A DNA stretch of 64,000 nt, taken from Vreelandella sp031769195 (GTDB lineage Bacteria > Pseudomonadota > Gammaproteobacteria > Pseudomonadales > Halomonadaceae). The notes under the pieces are model-generated. The model was not told the DNA's origin and made no database searches. It was given only the letters and a program-made list of their open reading frames with translations. Location of the stretch: positions 434,001 through 498,000 of the forward strand of contig NZ_JAVHNP010000001.1 in assembly GCF_031769195.1 (NCBI RefSeq). Direction: 5' to 3'. This document shows, piece after piece, positions 52,348-60,602 of this stretch. The position numbers and the translations under genes are program-made. Each line of letters opens with the position of its first letter. The stretch's first letter is position 1.

Positions 52348-54141
52348 ATGGATGCTCACGGTTGGTTAAAACGCTTTCTGCCCTGCCTACTGATTGGACT
52401 ACTAAGCTGGTGCTCATCGGCGAGCGCCCTCAATACGCTGTCTATCACACCAGAGCACGACTATTACTCGCTAAACGAGGCCTCCGCCTTCTGGCACACC
52501 AGTACGCCGCTCACGCTGCGCGATGTGCTGACACAAGCGAATGCGTTTCAGCAGGTTGATAGCTCATCAGCGCTGCATTTTGGCTATACCCAAAGCGATA
52601 CTTGGCTCACCACGCGCCTGCATAACGCGTCACCACGCCCGGCCACTTGGATGGTCAAATTCGAATACCCCTTTTTAGATCACGTCACGTTGTACACGCT
52701 GCGCGAACAGTTTAGTGATGTGCAGCAAAGCGGCAGCGCGGTGCCTATTGCAGAGCGTGCACTGGCCCATCGCCAAGCGGTGTTCCCCATCTCGCTAGCT
52801 GGCGGAGAGACCGTCACGCTCTATAGCCATGTTAAGGCGGCAGGCAGCAAGGTGTTGAACTACAGCCTCATGACACCCGACGCGTTTTATACCCAAAATG
52901 ATCGTCATAACTTTTGGCTCGCCACTTACTTCGGCATGCTACTCGCCCTTGGTCTTTACAACCTGCTGCTCTTTTTTGGCCTAAAAGAGCGCGTGTTTCT
53001 CTATTACTCACTGTTTTCATTTGGATTCACGCTGGCGATTTTGACGTTTAACGGCATAGGCACCCTGATGTTCTGGAGCTTTTTAGGGGAGCAAACGGCA
53101 CGGCTGGTTGCGATAGGTTTTACGTTTGCCTCGGCCATGGCCACGCTGTTTGCTCAAAGCTTTCTCAATACTTGGCGCTATTGCCCTCGCTGGCACCGCC
53201 TCCTTTCGTGGTTTCGTGCTGTCTGCTGGTTAGCACTGGCGGCAGCTGTACTCCTGCCCATTCAGCTCGCGCTTCGTTTAATGGACGTTATCGGCTTTAG
53301 TGCATCGCTATTGCTATTGATCTGTGGGGTATTCTGTAGCTGGCGGCGAGTGCCCAGTGCTCGTCTATTCGTCGCCGCGTGGTCGATTTTTTTACTTGGT
53401 GCGGCGGTGTTTGCACTGCGCAATATGAGCGTCTTACCGGCCAATTTTGTAACGCTCCACGGTATTCAAATCGGCTCCGCTATTGAGATGCTGCTGCTCT
53501 CCTTTGCTTTGGCGGCACGTTTTAACAAATTAAAATGGCAAAAAGAGCGCGCCCAAGCGAACACCGTCGCCATGCTAAAGAAGCAAGAAGCGGCCCTAGA
53601 AGCAAAAGTGGCCGCCCGCACCCAGGCACTGGAACAGCTGGCTAACCATGACATGCTCACGGGGCTGCTCAACCGCCATGGCCTAGTTCGCTATGCAGAG
53701 GCGGCACTCGCCCACCGTAATAGTCAGCAAGATCCCTTAGCGCTCATTATGTGTGACCTAGATCGGTTCAAGCCGATTAACGACCAGTATGGCCATGAGG
53801 CAGGCGACTTTGTGCTTCAGCAGGTCGCCAAGCGGTTAGAGCACTTGGCGCGAGAAGGGGATCACTGCGCCCGCTTTGGCGGGGATGAGTTTATCTTGCT
53901 ACTGGAGCACGTTCAGCAGCCCCACTTGATAGACGATATCTGCAGCCGCATTACGCAGGCCATTAGCGCACCAATAAAACTACCCAGCGGTGCACTCGTT
54001 CAGGTGGGGGTCAGCATTGGCGTCAGTCTCAGCAGTGACGAAAACAGCACGCTCGCACACTTGCTCAGAGACGCCGACCATCAGATGTATGCAGATAAGT
54101 CACGCCAAACAAATCGCTTTTATGGCTATGGTTCGGCGTGA
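52348..54141 (+). CDS. Diguanylate cyclase with 7TMR-DISM sensor
   Basis: A 597-residue membrane enzyme. A signal peptide (to about residue 28) is followed by a periplasmic 7TMR-DISMED2-like beta domain (about 30-185), seven membrane helices (about 190-390), a short coiled coil (about 395-430) and the GGDEF domain. The active site GGDEF is intact at residues 511-515, with the I-site REGD exactly five residues before it. It should make c-di-GMP in response to a periplasmic, possibly carbohydrate-like, signal. The ribosome-binding site is weak. It converges with the b561 gene. Confidence 0.9.
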   Translation: MDAHGWLKRFLPCLLIGLLSWCSSASALNTLSITPEHDYYSLNEASAFWHTSTPLTLRDVLTQANAFQQVDSSSALHFGYTQSDTWLTTRLHNASPRPATWMVKFEYPFLDHVTLYTLREQFSDVQQSGSAVPIAERALAHRQAVFPISLAGGETVTLYSHVKAAGSKVLNYSLMTPDAFYTQNDRHNFWLATYFGMLLALGLYNLLLFFGLKERVFLYYSLFSFGFTLAILTFNGIGTLMFWSFLGEQTARLVAIGFTFASAMATLFAQSFLNTWRYCPRWHRLLSWFRAVCWLALAAAVLLPIQLALRLMDVIGFSASLLLLICGVFCSWRRVPSARLFVAAWSIFLLGAAVFALRNMSVLPANFVTLHGIQIGSAIEMLLLSFALAARFNKLKWQKERAQANTVAMLKKQEAALEAKVAARTQALEQLANHDMLTGLLNRHGLVRYAEAALAHRNSQQDPLALIMCDLDRFKPINDQYGHEAGDFVLQQVAKRLEHLAREGDHCARFGGDEFILLLEHVQQPHLIDDICSRITQAISAPIKLPSGALVQVGVSIGVSLSSDENSTLAHLLRDADHQMYADKSRQTNRFYGYGSA

Positions 54142-54179
54142 CAAATCTGACACTGGGGCAGGAGTTAATCAAATAGGTT

Positions 54180-54737
54180 CTAATCAAATAAGCTCATGCG
54201 TTTCATGACGTTATCGCGCTTGATGCGCCAATGAAACAGCGCACCCGCCACGTGTAGCGTAATCAATACGACCAGCGCCCAACCGACGCGCTCGTGCCAC
54301 ATAAAGAGGGTCTCTGAGAGCGCTTCGTTCTTACCCAGCAGCCCCGGTAGTTGCCATTGAAAAAACTCCACCGGAAAACCACCCGTGGCGGTGGCTGCCC
54401 AGCCCAACAGCGGCATCACCACTAACCCGGCATAAAGCAAATGATGCACGCTGGTGCTGACAATTCGCTCAAACGCTTTTAAGGGCGGGTCGTGATCCGG
54501 CACGACAAACGCAACCCGGGTGATAATACGTAGCGTCATCAGCAGCAAAATCGTTACACCCAGCGTCTTATGACTAGTGTAAAGAACGTTCGTCAGTGTA
54601 TTACCCACGAGCGCTACCGTACGTTCATAGCCTAAAAAACCAAGGGTTAAGCCACTTGCCAGCGCCAGCAGCACCGCCAGTGCCACCAGCCAGTGCAACA
54701 CCCGGTGTGGATAGATATAGTGATCTAGCTCGTGCAT
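54180..54737 (-). CDS. Cytochrome b561-family protein
   Basis: A 185-residue membrane protein with four helices and paired histidines (PHRVLHWLVA near residue 15, TSHKTLGVT near 56, VHHLLYAG near 98, LHVAGALFHW near 162), the bacterial b561 di-haem pattern. Related proteins oxidise quinol; some quench superoxide. GGGAG lies seven bases before the ATG. It is clearly distinct from the b561 protein of the iron block. The electron acceptor is unknown. Confidence 0.87.
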   Translation of the reverse strand: MHELDHYIYPHRVLHWLVALAVLLALASGLTLGFLGYERTVALVGNTLTNVLYTSHKTLGVTILLLMTLRIITRVAFVVPDHDPPLKAFERIVSTSVHHLLYAGLVVMPLLGWAATATGGFPVEFFQWQLPGLLGKNEALSETLFMWHERVGWALVVLITLHVAGALFHWRIKRDNVMKRMSLFD

Positions 54738-54824
54738 TCAAGACTCCCTGACCCATTCGCCGTCACCATCAGCTTAGTGTAGCGACGCCGCGATAGAAAA
54801 ATAATTGTTAGGCAACGTCCTACC

Positions 54825-55697
54825 TTATAACGCTTCGCTGGGAGCCGCTAGCTGTTCACGAATCAATTCACCGAGCCGCCGAGCAGGCTCTGAAGGCCTA
54901 TGCGGCGCACGGTGGAGTGCCAGCTCAATCATCGGTAGCGCGGGCAAGCCACTGCTCTCATCCAACGGGCGCAGGGTCGGCGTGAGCATGCTCCGCGTAA
55001 CTACCACTACTGCCAACCCTGCCGTAACAATCGGTGCCAGCCCCGCCATGGACTGACTCGTGTAGGCCACCCGCCAGTCTCTCCCAGCGGCTTGCAGCGC
55101 CTGCTCGGCGACTTCCCGAAACACATCCGCCCCTGGGGAATAAAGCGCTAGCGGAATAGGGTCGCCCAAGGAGGGCTGCTGATGAACCCCCACCGCCCAG
55201 ACCAGCGGCTCACGGCGAATCACATCGCCCCCTGGGGAGTGTCGTTGGCGCGTCACCAGTGCTAAATCCAGTTCCGAAGCTTTCACCTGTTCGACCAAAT
55301 GAGCGCTAGTACCGCACTGAACAGTGAGCCCTACAGCGGGGTAAAGCTGGTGAAAGTAAGCAAACACGGAAGGCAGCAGTGAGGCGTAATCCTCAGGAAT
55401 GCCGAGAGTAAGGTCTCCGGTAATTTGGCGCGCCTGCATATCGCTCCAGGCTTCGTCATTCAGCGCCAGTAATCGGCGTGCATGGGCGAGTAAGCGCTCA
55501 CCTTCAGGGGTAAATCGCAGCCGTCGGCCATCCCGTTCATGCAGGCTAACCGCTAGCTGCGCTTCTAGTCGCTGCAGCTGCATGCTCACCGTGGACTGCG
55601 TATAGGCCAGCCTTTTTGCGGCAGCGGTCACGCTGCCGGTATCTGCAATCGCTACCAGCGTTCTCAGCAGCGTTAAATCAAACGTGGGTGCGCGCAT
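54825..55697 (-). CDS. LysR-family transcriptional regulator
   Basis: A 290-residue LysR protein with the helix-turn-helix TGSVTAAAKRLAYTQSTVSMQ near residues 18-40 and a periplasmic-binding-like effector domain. It resembles regulators beginning FDLTLLRTLVAI. It is divergent from an EamA exporter gene, the classical layout for a regulator and its target. The inducer is unknown. Confidence 0.9.
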   Translation of the reverse strand: MRAPTFDLTLLRTLVAIADTGSVTAAAKRLAYTQSTVSMQLQRLEAQLAVSLHERDGRRLRFTPEGERLLAHARRLLALNDEAWSDMQARQITGDLTLGIPEDYASLLPSVFAYFHQLYPAVGLTVQCGTSAHLVEQVKASELDLALVTRQRHSPGGDVIRREPLVWAVGVHQQPSLGDPIPLALYSPGADVFREVAEQALQAAGRDWRVAYTSQSMAGLAPIVTAGLAVVVVTRSMLTPTLRPLDESSGLPALPMIELALHRAPHRPSEPARRLGELIREQLAAPSEAL

Positions 55698-55712
55698 TCA
55701 TCACCATTATTG

Positions 55713-55726
55713 ATGATATTGATCAT
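55713..55726. promoter_or_regulatory. Candidate LysR operator
   Basis: ATGAT-ATTG-ATCAT is a perfect 5-bp inverted repeat in the LysR/EamA intergenic region, beside further TGAT-rich copies up to about 55750. The assignment is by position only. Confidence 0.4.
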
Positions 55727-55822
55727 AAATGATCGTTATCTTGATGAGTAGGCAATGAGTATGCTGCGCGACATACGATCATTTCAAGATGTGGTTAACG
55801 TGAAGGCTTCAGGAGACGCGTC

Positions 55823-56701
55823 ATGCATCCTATTCACACGCCAGTAGTGGTGTCCCCAAAATTCAGCGTCTGCGCCGCCTTGGTGGCAGTGACGCTGTGG
55901 AGCATTGCGCCACTGCTGGCGGAGCTTGCCCGTGCCACCGCCCCTCTTCAGCTCACGGCACTTACTTTATTGGCTGGCGCGCTGGCGACGCTGCCACTCA
56001 GCCGCCGGGTGCCGATGCAGGCATGTTCGCTGGGCTGGCAGGTCAGTGTGTGGCTGGGTATTCCCGTGCTGATCGTTGGCGCCGTGAGTAGCTACTTCAT
56101 CGGCATGCGTTTAGCGCCCGCCGCCGAAGCGGCGCTGATTACCTATACGTGGCCGGTGCTGTTTGTACTAATGAGCCAATGGAGCCGCTGGGGACGTCTA
56201 CAGTGGGCCAGCGTGGCTGGCGCGCTGATTGCCTTTTCAGGCGCGGCTATTTTATTACTGCCCCAAGCGCTGAGTGGAGGTTTTGGTGGCGCGGCTTCCG
56301 GCTATGGCTTGGCACTGCTGGCGGCCTGCTGCTGGGCACTTTACTCGTGGCTAGGCCAAGCGGCACCGATCTCTTTAACGCCTCTATTGCCGCGTATTCT
56401 GCTAGTCGCCTGCGCGATCACCTGCGCGGCAAGCCTGTTATGGGAAGGCCCAGCGTCTCTCCCCCAGGGTGAAGCCCTGCTGGCAGGTATCGCACTCGGC
56501 TTGGGCCCGTATGGCATTGCCATGGTGGCGTGGGACAAAGCACTGCGCTTTGGCCAGGCAAGCTTAGTGGGCAGCTTAGCCTACGGCGTTCCCATCCTGG
56601 CGGCGCTACTGCTCGTACTGGCCGGGGTGAGTGTTTTTGACTGGCGTTTGCCCACTGCCGCGTTGCTGGTGGTCGTGGGTTGCCTAAAAGCGAGCCGTTG
56701 A
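55823..56701 (+). CDS. EamA-family (DMT superfamily) transporter
   Basis: A 292-residue membrane protein with ten predicted helices in two EamA repeats (about residues 15-140 and 160-290). Typical helix starts are VAVTLWSIAPLLAELAR and YGLALLAACCWALYSWLGQ. Members export amino acids or other metabolites. AGGAG lies eight bases before the ATG. The end overlaps the convergent Nudix gene by 18 bases. Control by the divergent LysR protein is likely. Confidence 0.87.
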   Translation: MHPIHTPVVVSPKFSVCAALVAVTLWSIAPLLAELARATAPLQLTALTLLAGALATLPLSRRVPMQACSLGWQVSVWLGIPVLIVGAVSSYFIGMRLAPAAEAALITYTWPVLFVLMSQWSRWGRLQWASVAGALIAFSGAAILLLPQALSGGFGGAASGYGLALLAACCWALYSWLGQAAPISLTPLLPRILLVACAITCAASLLWEGPASLPQGEALLAGIALGLGPYGIAMVAWDKALRFGQASLVGSLAYGVPILAALLLVLAGVSVFDWRLPTAALLVVVGCLKASR

Positions 56702-57154
56702 GGTTGGCATGATCGTTTCGCTAAACAGCACGCTGGCCAGCAGCTCAGGTAGCCATGAGGGGGAAAACTCCGCGGCCTCCGCACGCTGCATATCGGCCAG
56801 TGACCACCACTGATAGCGCGGCGCCCCGCTGGGGGTTAACGAGAGCTCCCCCTGCACGCTCTGATCGTTGTCTTTAACCTGTGGGCAACGCACTAGGAAG
56901 AAGCGCTCCTCTGCTGGCTGGCCGCTCACCTCCTCAAGGGCGCGCTGGCGCAGCAGAGGACCCAAAGGGCACTCAAGCCCGGCTTCCTCATGCAGTAAAC
57001 GAATCGCTGCGCCAGGATAGTCTTCGTCGCGGCTCAGCTCACCTCCTAGCGGCCTCCAGGGAGCAAGTGCATCATCACGCTTGAGAAGTAGCGCCCCGAC
57101 CGGGTCAACGACCAACAGCTGCACGTGACGATATGGTTTGATATCAAGAGTCAT
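56684..57154 (-). CDS. Nudix hydrolase
   Basis: A 156-residue Nudix-fold protein. The Nudix box reads G-x5-E-x7-RLLHEEAGL (about residues 37-59). It differs from the consensus REUxEExGU in that the first Glu after Arg is Leu, while the two metal-binding Glu (EE) are kept. It probably hydrolyses a nucleoside-diphosphate derivative. The substitution may lower or alter activity. The ribosome-binding site is weak. Confidence 0.83.
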   Translation of the reverse strand: MTLDIKPYRHVQLLVVDPVGALLLKRDDALAPWRPLGGELSRDEDYPGAAIRLLHEEAGLECPLGPLLRQRALEEVSGQPAEERFFLVRCPQVKDNDQSVQGELSLTPSGAPRYQWWSLADMQRAEAAEFSPSWLPELLASVLFSETIMPTSTARF

Positions 57155-57196
57155 AAGCGGTCCATGCCTACCGTAAATAAATATGTATTAAACAAA

Positions 57197-57238
57197 AAAA
57201 GCAGCTCCCTAAAGACCTTGTCTTAGCGAGCTGCTTTT
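57197..57238 (-). terminator. Terminator of the lipoprotein gene (minus strand)
   Basis: AAAAGCAGCTC / GAGCTGCTTTT forms an 11-bp stem with a 20-base loop, and a T7 run follows on the minus strand. Confidence 0.82.
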
Positions 57239-57256
57239 AGCGTAGCTGATAACAGT

Positions 57257-57287
57257 TGATCATGGTCGATCACCATTGATCATGATC
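57257..57287. repeat. Cluster of four GATC sites within a palindrome
   Basis: GATC occurs at 57258, 57268, 57278 and 57284, the first three exactly 10 bp apart. The segment is also an imperfect inverted repeat (TGATCATGGT with ACCATTGATCA). It lies between the lipoprotein gene stop and its terminator. Confidence 0.7.
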
Positions 57288-57327
57288 CTGCTATTTTCAG
57301 CCATGAGGCAAGGTGCTTTAAAACCGC

Positions 57328-58113
57328 TTAACGTCCGAGATAACGCGGCTTAGCGATGCCCTCCAAGGCTGCTCGTGGAATAGAAAGCGTGGGTTGTCCG
57401 GCCGCATACGGGGCAATCTCATAGACGTTGTAAGTGACCTCCCACTGATCTTCCAGCGGGGCGATATTGCGACTCTGGCTTAAGGGCCAGTTGACCGTGA
57501 ACTGTTCATCAAAGCCCATCTCGCTGATCCAGCGCCGATGGGCCTGAGCAAGCAGGTCATCGAAGGCTGCTGACTGACCGTCTAACAGCATATCGCTTGC
57601 CTCGACCATGCGCTGCTCACGCTCGTCAATCACCATAAACTCGGTTAACGGCAAGCCGTGCGCCTGTCCGGCGTGATACACATAGCTATTCAGCTCTACT
57701 ACCAACAGATCGTTGTGCCGCGCATAAACGGACGCTTCCAGCAATGCCTCGCTGGTCATGCCGTCAAGGGAGGTACGGTTATCCTCTTCTGCCAGCTCAA
57801 AAAAGCGCTCGGCATAGCCGTCCCAACTCTCTGCAGGCTGTGCGCTCTCTTCACTGATCGACATTCCAAGCGTTAGCAGGCGTGTTTGCAGCGCTTCGCT
57901 TAACGCAGGCGCTTGGGGAAACTCTAACGCAGAGATCGTCACCGTTGAGCATTGTTGACCCTGGCAATCCGGTTCCACGTACTGTTTTTCAATCGCCAAC
58001 GAGGCCAGCGCAAACGGCTCTGAAGGTGATTTATCCGCGGCTAAACAGCCGCTTAATAGCAAACTTCCTACCAGTGACAGACCCACGCCTAACGGTGTTG
58101 AAAAGCGAAACAT
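57328..58113 (-). CDS. Outer-membrane-type lipoprotein, DUF3298/RsiV-like
   Basis: A 261-residue lipoprotein precursor with lipobox LLSGC (Cys near residue 23). The mature protein holds two small alpha/beta domains. The second (VYHAGQAHGLPLTEFMVIDE through AYAAGQPTLSIP-like segments) resembles DUF3298, seen in anti-sigma factor RsiV and peptidoglycan deacetylase PdaC. No catalytic domain is present. AAGGAGG lies five bases before the ATG, indicating good expression. The function is unknown; a cell-envelope role is likely. Confidence 0.78.
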   Translation of the reverse strand: MFRFSTPLGVGLSLVGSLLLSGCLAADKSPSEPFALASLAIEKQYVEPDCQGQQCSTVTISALEFPQAPALSEALQTRLLTLGMSISEESAQPAESWDGYAERFFELAEEDNRTSLDGMTSEALLEASVYARHNDLLVVELNSYVYHAGQAHGLPLTEFMVIDEREQRMVEASDMLLDGQSAAFDDLLAQAHRRWISEMGFDEQFTVNWPLSQSRNIAPLEDQWEVTYNVYEIAPYAAGQPTLSIPRAALEGIAKPRYLGR

Positions 58114-58224
58114 AAGAACCTCCTTGTGAATGACTCACCTTTTGGGTAAGTGAAGCGTAGTCAAACAGAAGCGCCCCTGCTGTTAGGCAAGGGCGCGAAT
58201 GTCATGCGTCAAAAGCGATAGCGC

Positions 58225-59673
58225 TTAGGTATCCGGCTGCATCTCTGTCGGTTCAGCGCTCACCTGCAGTTCAAACATACCGCTACCGCTGGCGCTAAAG
58301 CCGCGTGCGCTCACGGTGTAAGTCCCTGGCAACAGTGCCTGCTCTAAGCGCGCGTTAGTGCCACCACCGCTATCGTCGTCAGTATAGGACACACCCTCAC
58401 CGTACAGCTCAAGGTAAGTGTCAAAGTCATTGGAGCTCATGTAAAGCGTGACCAGCGAGCTTTCCTCAAGGGTGAGCTGGTAAGTTAGGGCTTCACCACT
58501 GTACCAACCATTGAGGGTTTCATCGGGGGTTAGCGCGCCTTCGTTGCGCAGCTCAACATCGTTGGGTAAATCACGCGGCTCAATGGCGAGGGTAAACAAA
58601 CCACTGTCGGTGCCATAGGCAGTGCGTGCGGTGAGCTGGTAACTGCCCGGCGCTAGAAAATCAGCGATCCGCGCGTCCAGGTTACCTGCGCTATCGTCAT
58701 CTTCGCGGTAGTAGCCGTTGGGGCCCTCAAGCACCAAGTAAGCGTCCACATCGCTGGAGCTCATATCGATTTGGTACATGCCCGCTTGATCAATTTCGAG
58801 CTGATAAGTGACGTCTTGACCACTGTACCAGCCACTTAGCGTCTCGTTGGGTACAACGGTGCCGTCGTTACGCAGCTCGCCATCCCCGGGCAGCTCGCGC
58901 GGTTCAGCGGTCAGAGTAAATAAACCACTGCCGTCGCCAAAGGCGGTACGAGCGGTCAGGGTATAGTCACCTGGAGCAAGAAAATCAGAGATACGAGCAT
59001 TTAAATTACCGGCGCTATCATCATCTTCACGGTAATAACCGTTAGGGCCGGAGAGCTCTAGGTAAGCATCAAACTCATCGGCGCGCATTTCGATCTGGTA
59101 CATGCCGGCATCTTCGATGGTCAGCGTGATCTCACGAGCGGTGCTGTCTAACCAGCTGTCGATGGGAGTGCCAACGGTCATCGTGTCCGCATCGCTCAGC
59201 TCAATGGTGCGGCTATCGATACTGAAAGGCCCATAGCTATGCGCATCAGCACCGCTGACGACAACAACGTAGTCACCGCTCTCTTCGATACGATGGCGCA
59301 CCGTGTCCGCGTTCGCCAATAGCTGCAGCTGGTCGTCATAGAGCGCTACCACGCCTTGCAGCGCACCGCTCAGGGATATCTCGACCAGGGCTTCTTCATC
59401 TAGGCTAATTGCGTAGCGTGTAAAGCGGCTGCCATCTTTACCGTTGAGCTCACTGGCGGAGGTGATTTCCCCACGGGTACGCTCACCAAGCGTCAGGTAA
59501 TCAAGCCCCTGTAGGGCGGCAGGCGTGGCATCCTGCTCGGCCACCGGAGCAGTGTCAGCGACAGGTTCTTCAGTGGCAGACGCCAGCGTGGGCAGCGCTT
59601 GCGCGGCAACATAACCAACGGCAGCGCCGCCCACTGCCACAATCAAAAGGGTAAGAGATGATGACTTAGCCAT
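58225..59673 (-). CDS. Acidic exported protein with tandem PPC-like repeats
   Basis: A 482-residue protein with an N-terminal hydrophobic signal/anchor (about residues 6-28) and four related beta-rich repeats of about 105 residues resembling bacterial pre-peptidase C-terminal (PPC) domains. The repeats share the marks DAYLELSGPNGYYREDDDSA, LAPGDYTLTAR and GLFTLTAEPRELP. The DDDS segment in three of them could bind calcium. It carries no peptidase domain, so it is a stand-alone repeat protein. The two middle repeats are near copies. ATG 59673 has AAGGA upstream. Its role is unknown. Confidence 0.8.
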   Translation of the reverse strand: MAKSSSLTLLIVAVGGAAVGYVAAQALPTLASATEEPVADTAPVAEQDATPAALQGLDYLTLGERTRGEITSASELNGKDGSRFTRYAISLDEEALVEISLSGALQGVVALYDDQLQLLANADTVRHRIEESGDYVVVVSGADAHSYGPFSIDSRTIELSDADTMTVGTPIDSWLDSTAREITLTIEDAGMYQIEMRADEFDAYLELSGPNGYYREDDDSAGNLNARISDFLAPGDYTLTARTAFGDGSGLFTLTAEPRELPGDGELRNDGTVVPNETLSGWYSGQDVTYQLEIDQAGMYQIDMSSSDVDAYLVLEGPNGYYREDDDSAGNLDARIADFLAPGSYQLTARTAYGTDSGLFTLAIEPRDLPNDVELRNEGALTPDETLNGWYSGEALTYQLTLEESSLVTLYMSSNDFDTYLELYGEGVSYTDDDSGGGTNARLEQALLPGTYTVSARGFSASGSGMFELQVSAEPTEMQPDT

Positions 59674-59991
59674 AGGTGCATCCTTGTTCGTTGGCAATAG
59701 AGCGCGGTAATTGCGTTGATGAATTATATGGCGCTTAACGAGTTAAAGTGAGCGTTTGATGAAAAATATTGCAGCGCACCATAATCTTCATTAACCACTC
59801 TCATTGAACTGGCATAACTTACTGAAACGCAAGGGCATAACAGAAAGTAACAAAACACGTAATTATGGAGGTAATTGCGTCGATCTTCTTAAAGCTTGCC
59901 GACCCCAACATCGCAAGCTACTATCCATACGCCTATCAGGCACCTCATTGAAGAATGTGGAGTCCGCTTCACGAACCACCGAGGTACTCCT
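59674..59991. other. Intergenic region with divergent promoters, no supported gene
   Basis: These 318 bases separate the PPC-repeat gene (minus) from the RlpA-like gene (plus). It is AT-richer than its surroundings. A 28-codon frame (59863-59949) exists without a ribosome-binding site and is not accepted. No repeat or RNA structure stands out. Confidence 0.5.
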
Positions 59992-60384
59992 ATGGGAGCC
60001 TATAAACGTATTATCCGAACGAGCTGTTTGGCTGTCGTACTGCTGCTTATCACCATGAATCAGGCAGTTGCTAACCAAACAGGAACCAGCACAGAGTTAC
60101 AAGAAGGCGTCGCCTCGTTTTATAGCGATCGCTTCCAAGGGGCCACCACAGCAAGCGGCGAACCCTTCGACCAACAGGCTTTAACGGCGGCACACCCAAG
60201 CCTACCGTTTGGTACCAAAGTTCTGGTCACCCGCCCAGATACAGGGCAAGAAGTAGAAGTACTGATTAATGACCGCGGCCCCTTTGTAAAAGGGCGCGTG
60301 ATTGATCTCTCTAAGCGGGCGGCTCGGGCGCTTGGCATGATTCGCCGAGGTACCGCTCCGGTGATGATCACTCTGGTAGATTAA
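59992..60384 (+). CDS. RlpA-like double-psi beta-barrel protein
   Basis: A 130-residue exported protein: signal peptide to about residue 28 (LAVVLLLITMNQAVA), then the RlpA domain (GVASFYSDRFQGATTASGE, AAHPSLPFGTKVLVTR, LINDRGPFVKGRVIDLSKRA in sections). RlpA cleaves glycan strands lacking stem peptides at the septum. This form lacks the C-terminal SPOR domain and a lipobox, so it is a minimal, possibly soluble periplasmic version. ATG 59992 follows GAGG at eight bases. The longer frame from 59896 is not supported. Confidence 0.88.
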   Translation: MGAYKRIIRTSCLAVVLLLITMNQAVANQTGTSTELQEGVASFYSDRFQGATTASGEPFDQQALTAAHPSLPFGTKVLVTRPDTGQEVEVLINDRGPFVKGRVIDLSKRAARALGMIRRGTAPVMITLVD

Positions 60385-60457
60385 CGGATAACACACCCGC
60401 AAGCGTGTGATACCCCTTAAACGATCAGCGTTGCAACGGTTGCAACCACCGCTGAGT

Positions 60458-60485
60458 AAAGCGGCCCTACACGGGCCGCTTTTTT
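60458..60485 (+). terminator. Rho-independent terminator of the RlpA-like gene
   Basis: A perfect 10-bp stem AAAGCGGCCC / GGGCCGCTTT with loop TACAC continues into a T6 run. Confidence 0.9.
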
Positions 60486-60602
60486 ATGCGTCGATTTTTA
60501 TTCCCGCTAAATGAACATGTACGAGCCCAGCGAACTTGCAAGCGCGCTAATGGTCTCTACCCTGCAAGGAACGATTCTTTTATTTGTATGCAGGAGGCCG
60601 CG

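Noticed and set aside
59863..59949. A 28-codon frame (MEVIASIF...) upstream of the RlpA-like gene
   Set aside because: No ribosome-binding site, no homology and no distinct terminator; it is probably chance coding in an intergenic region.
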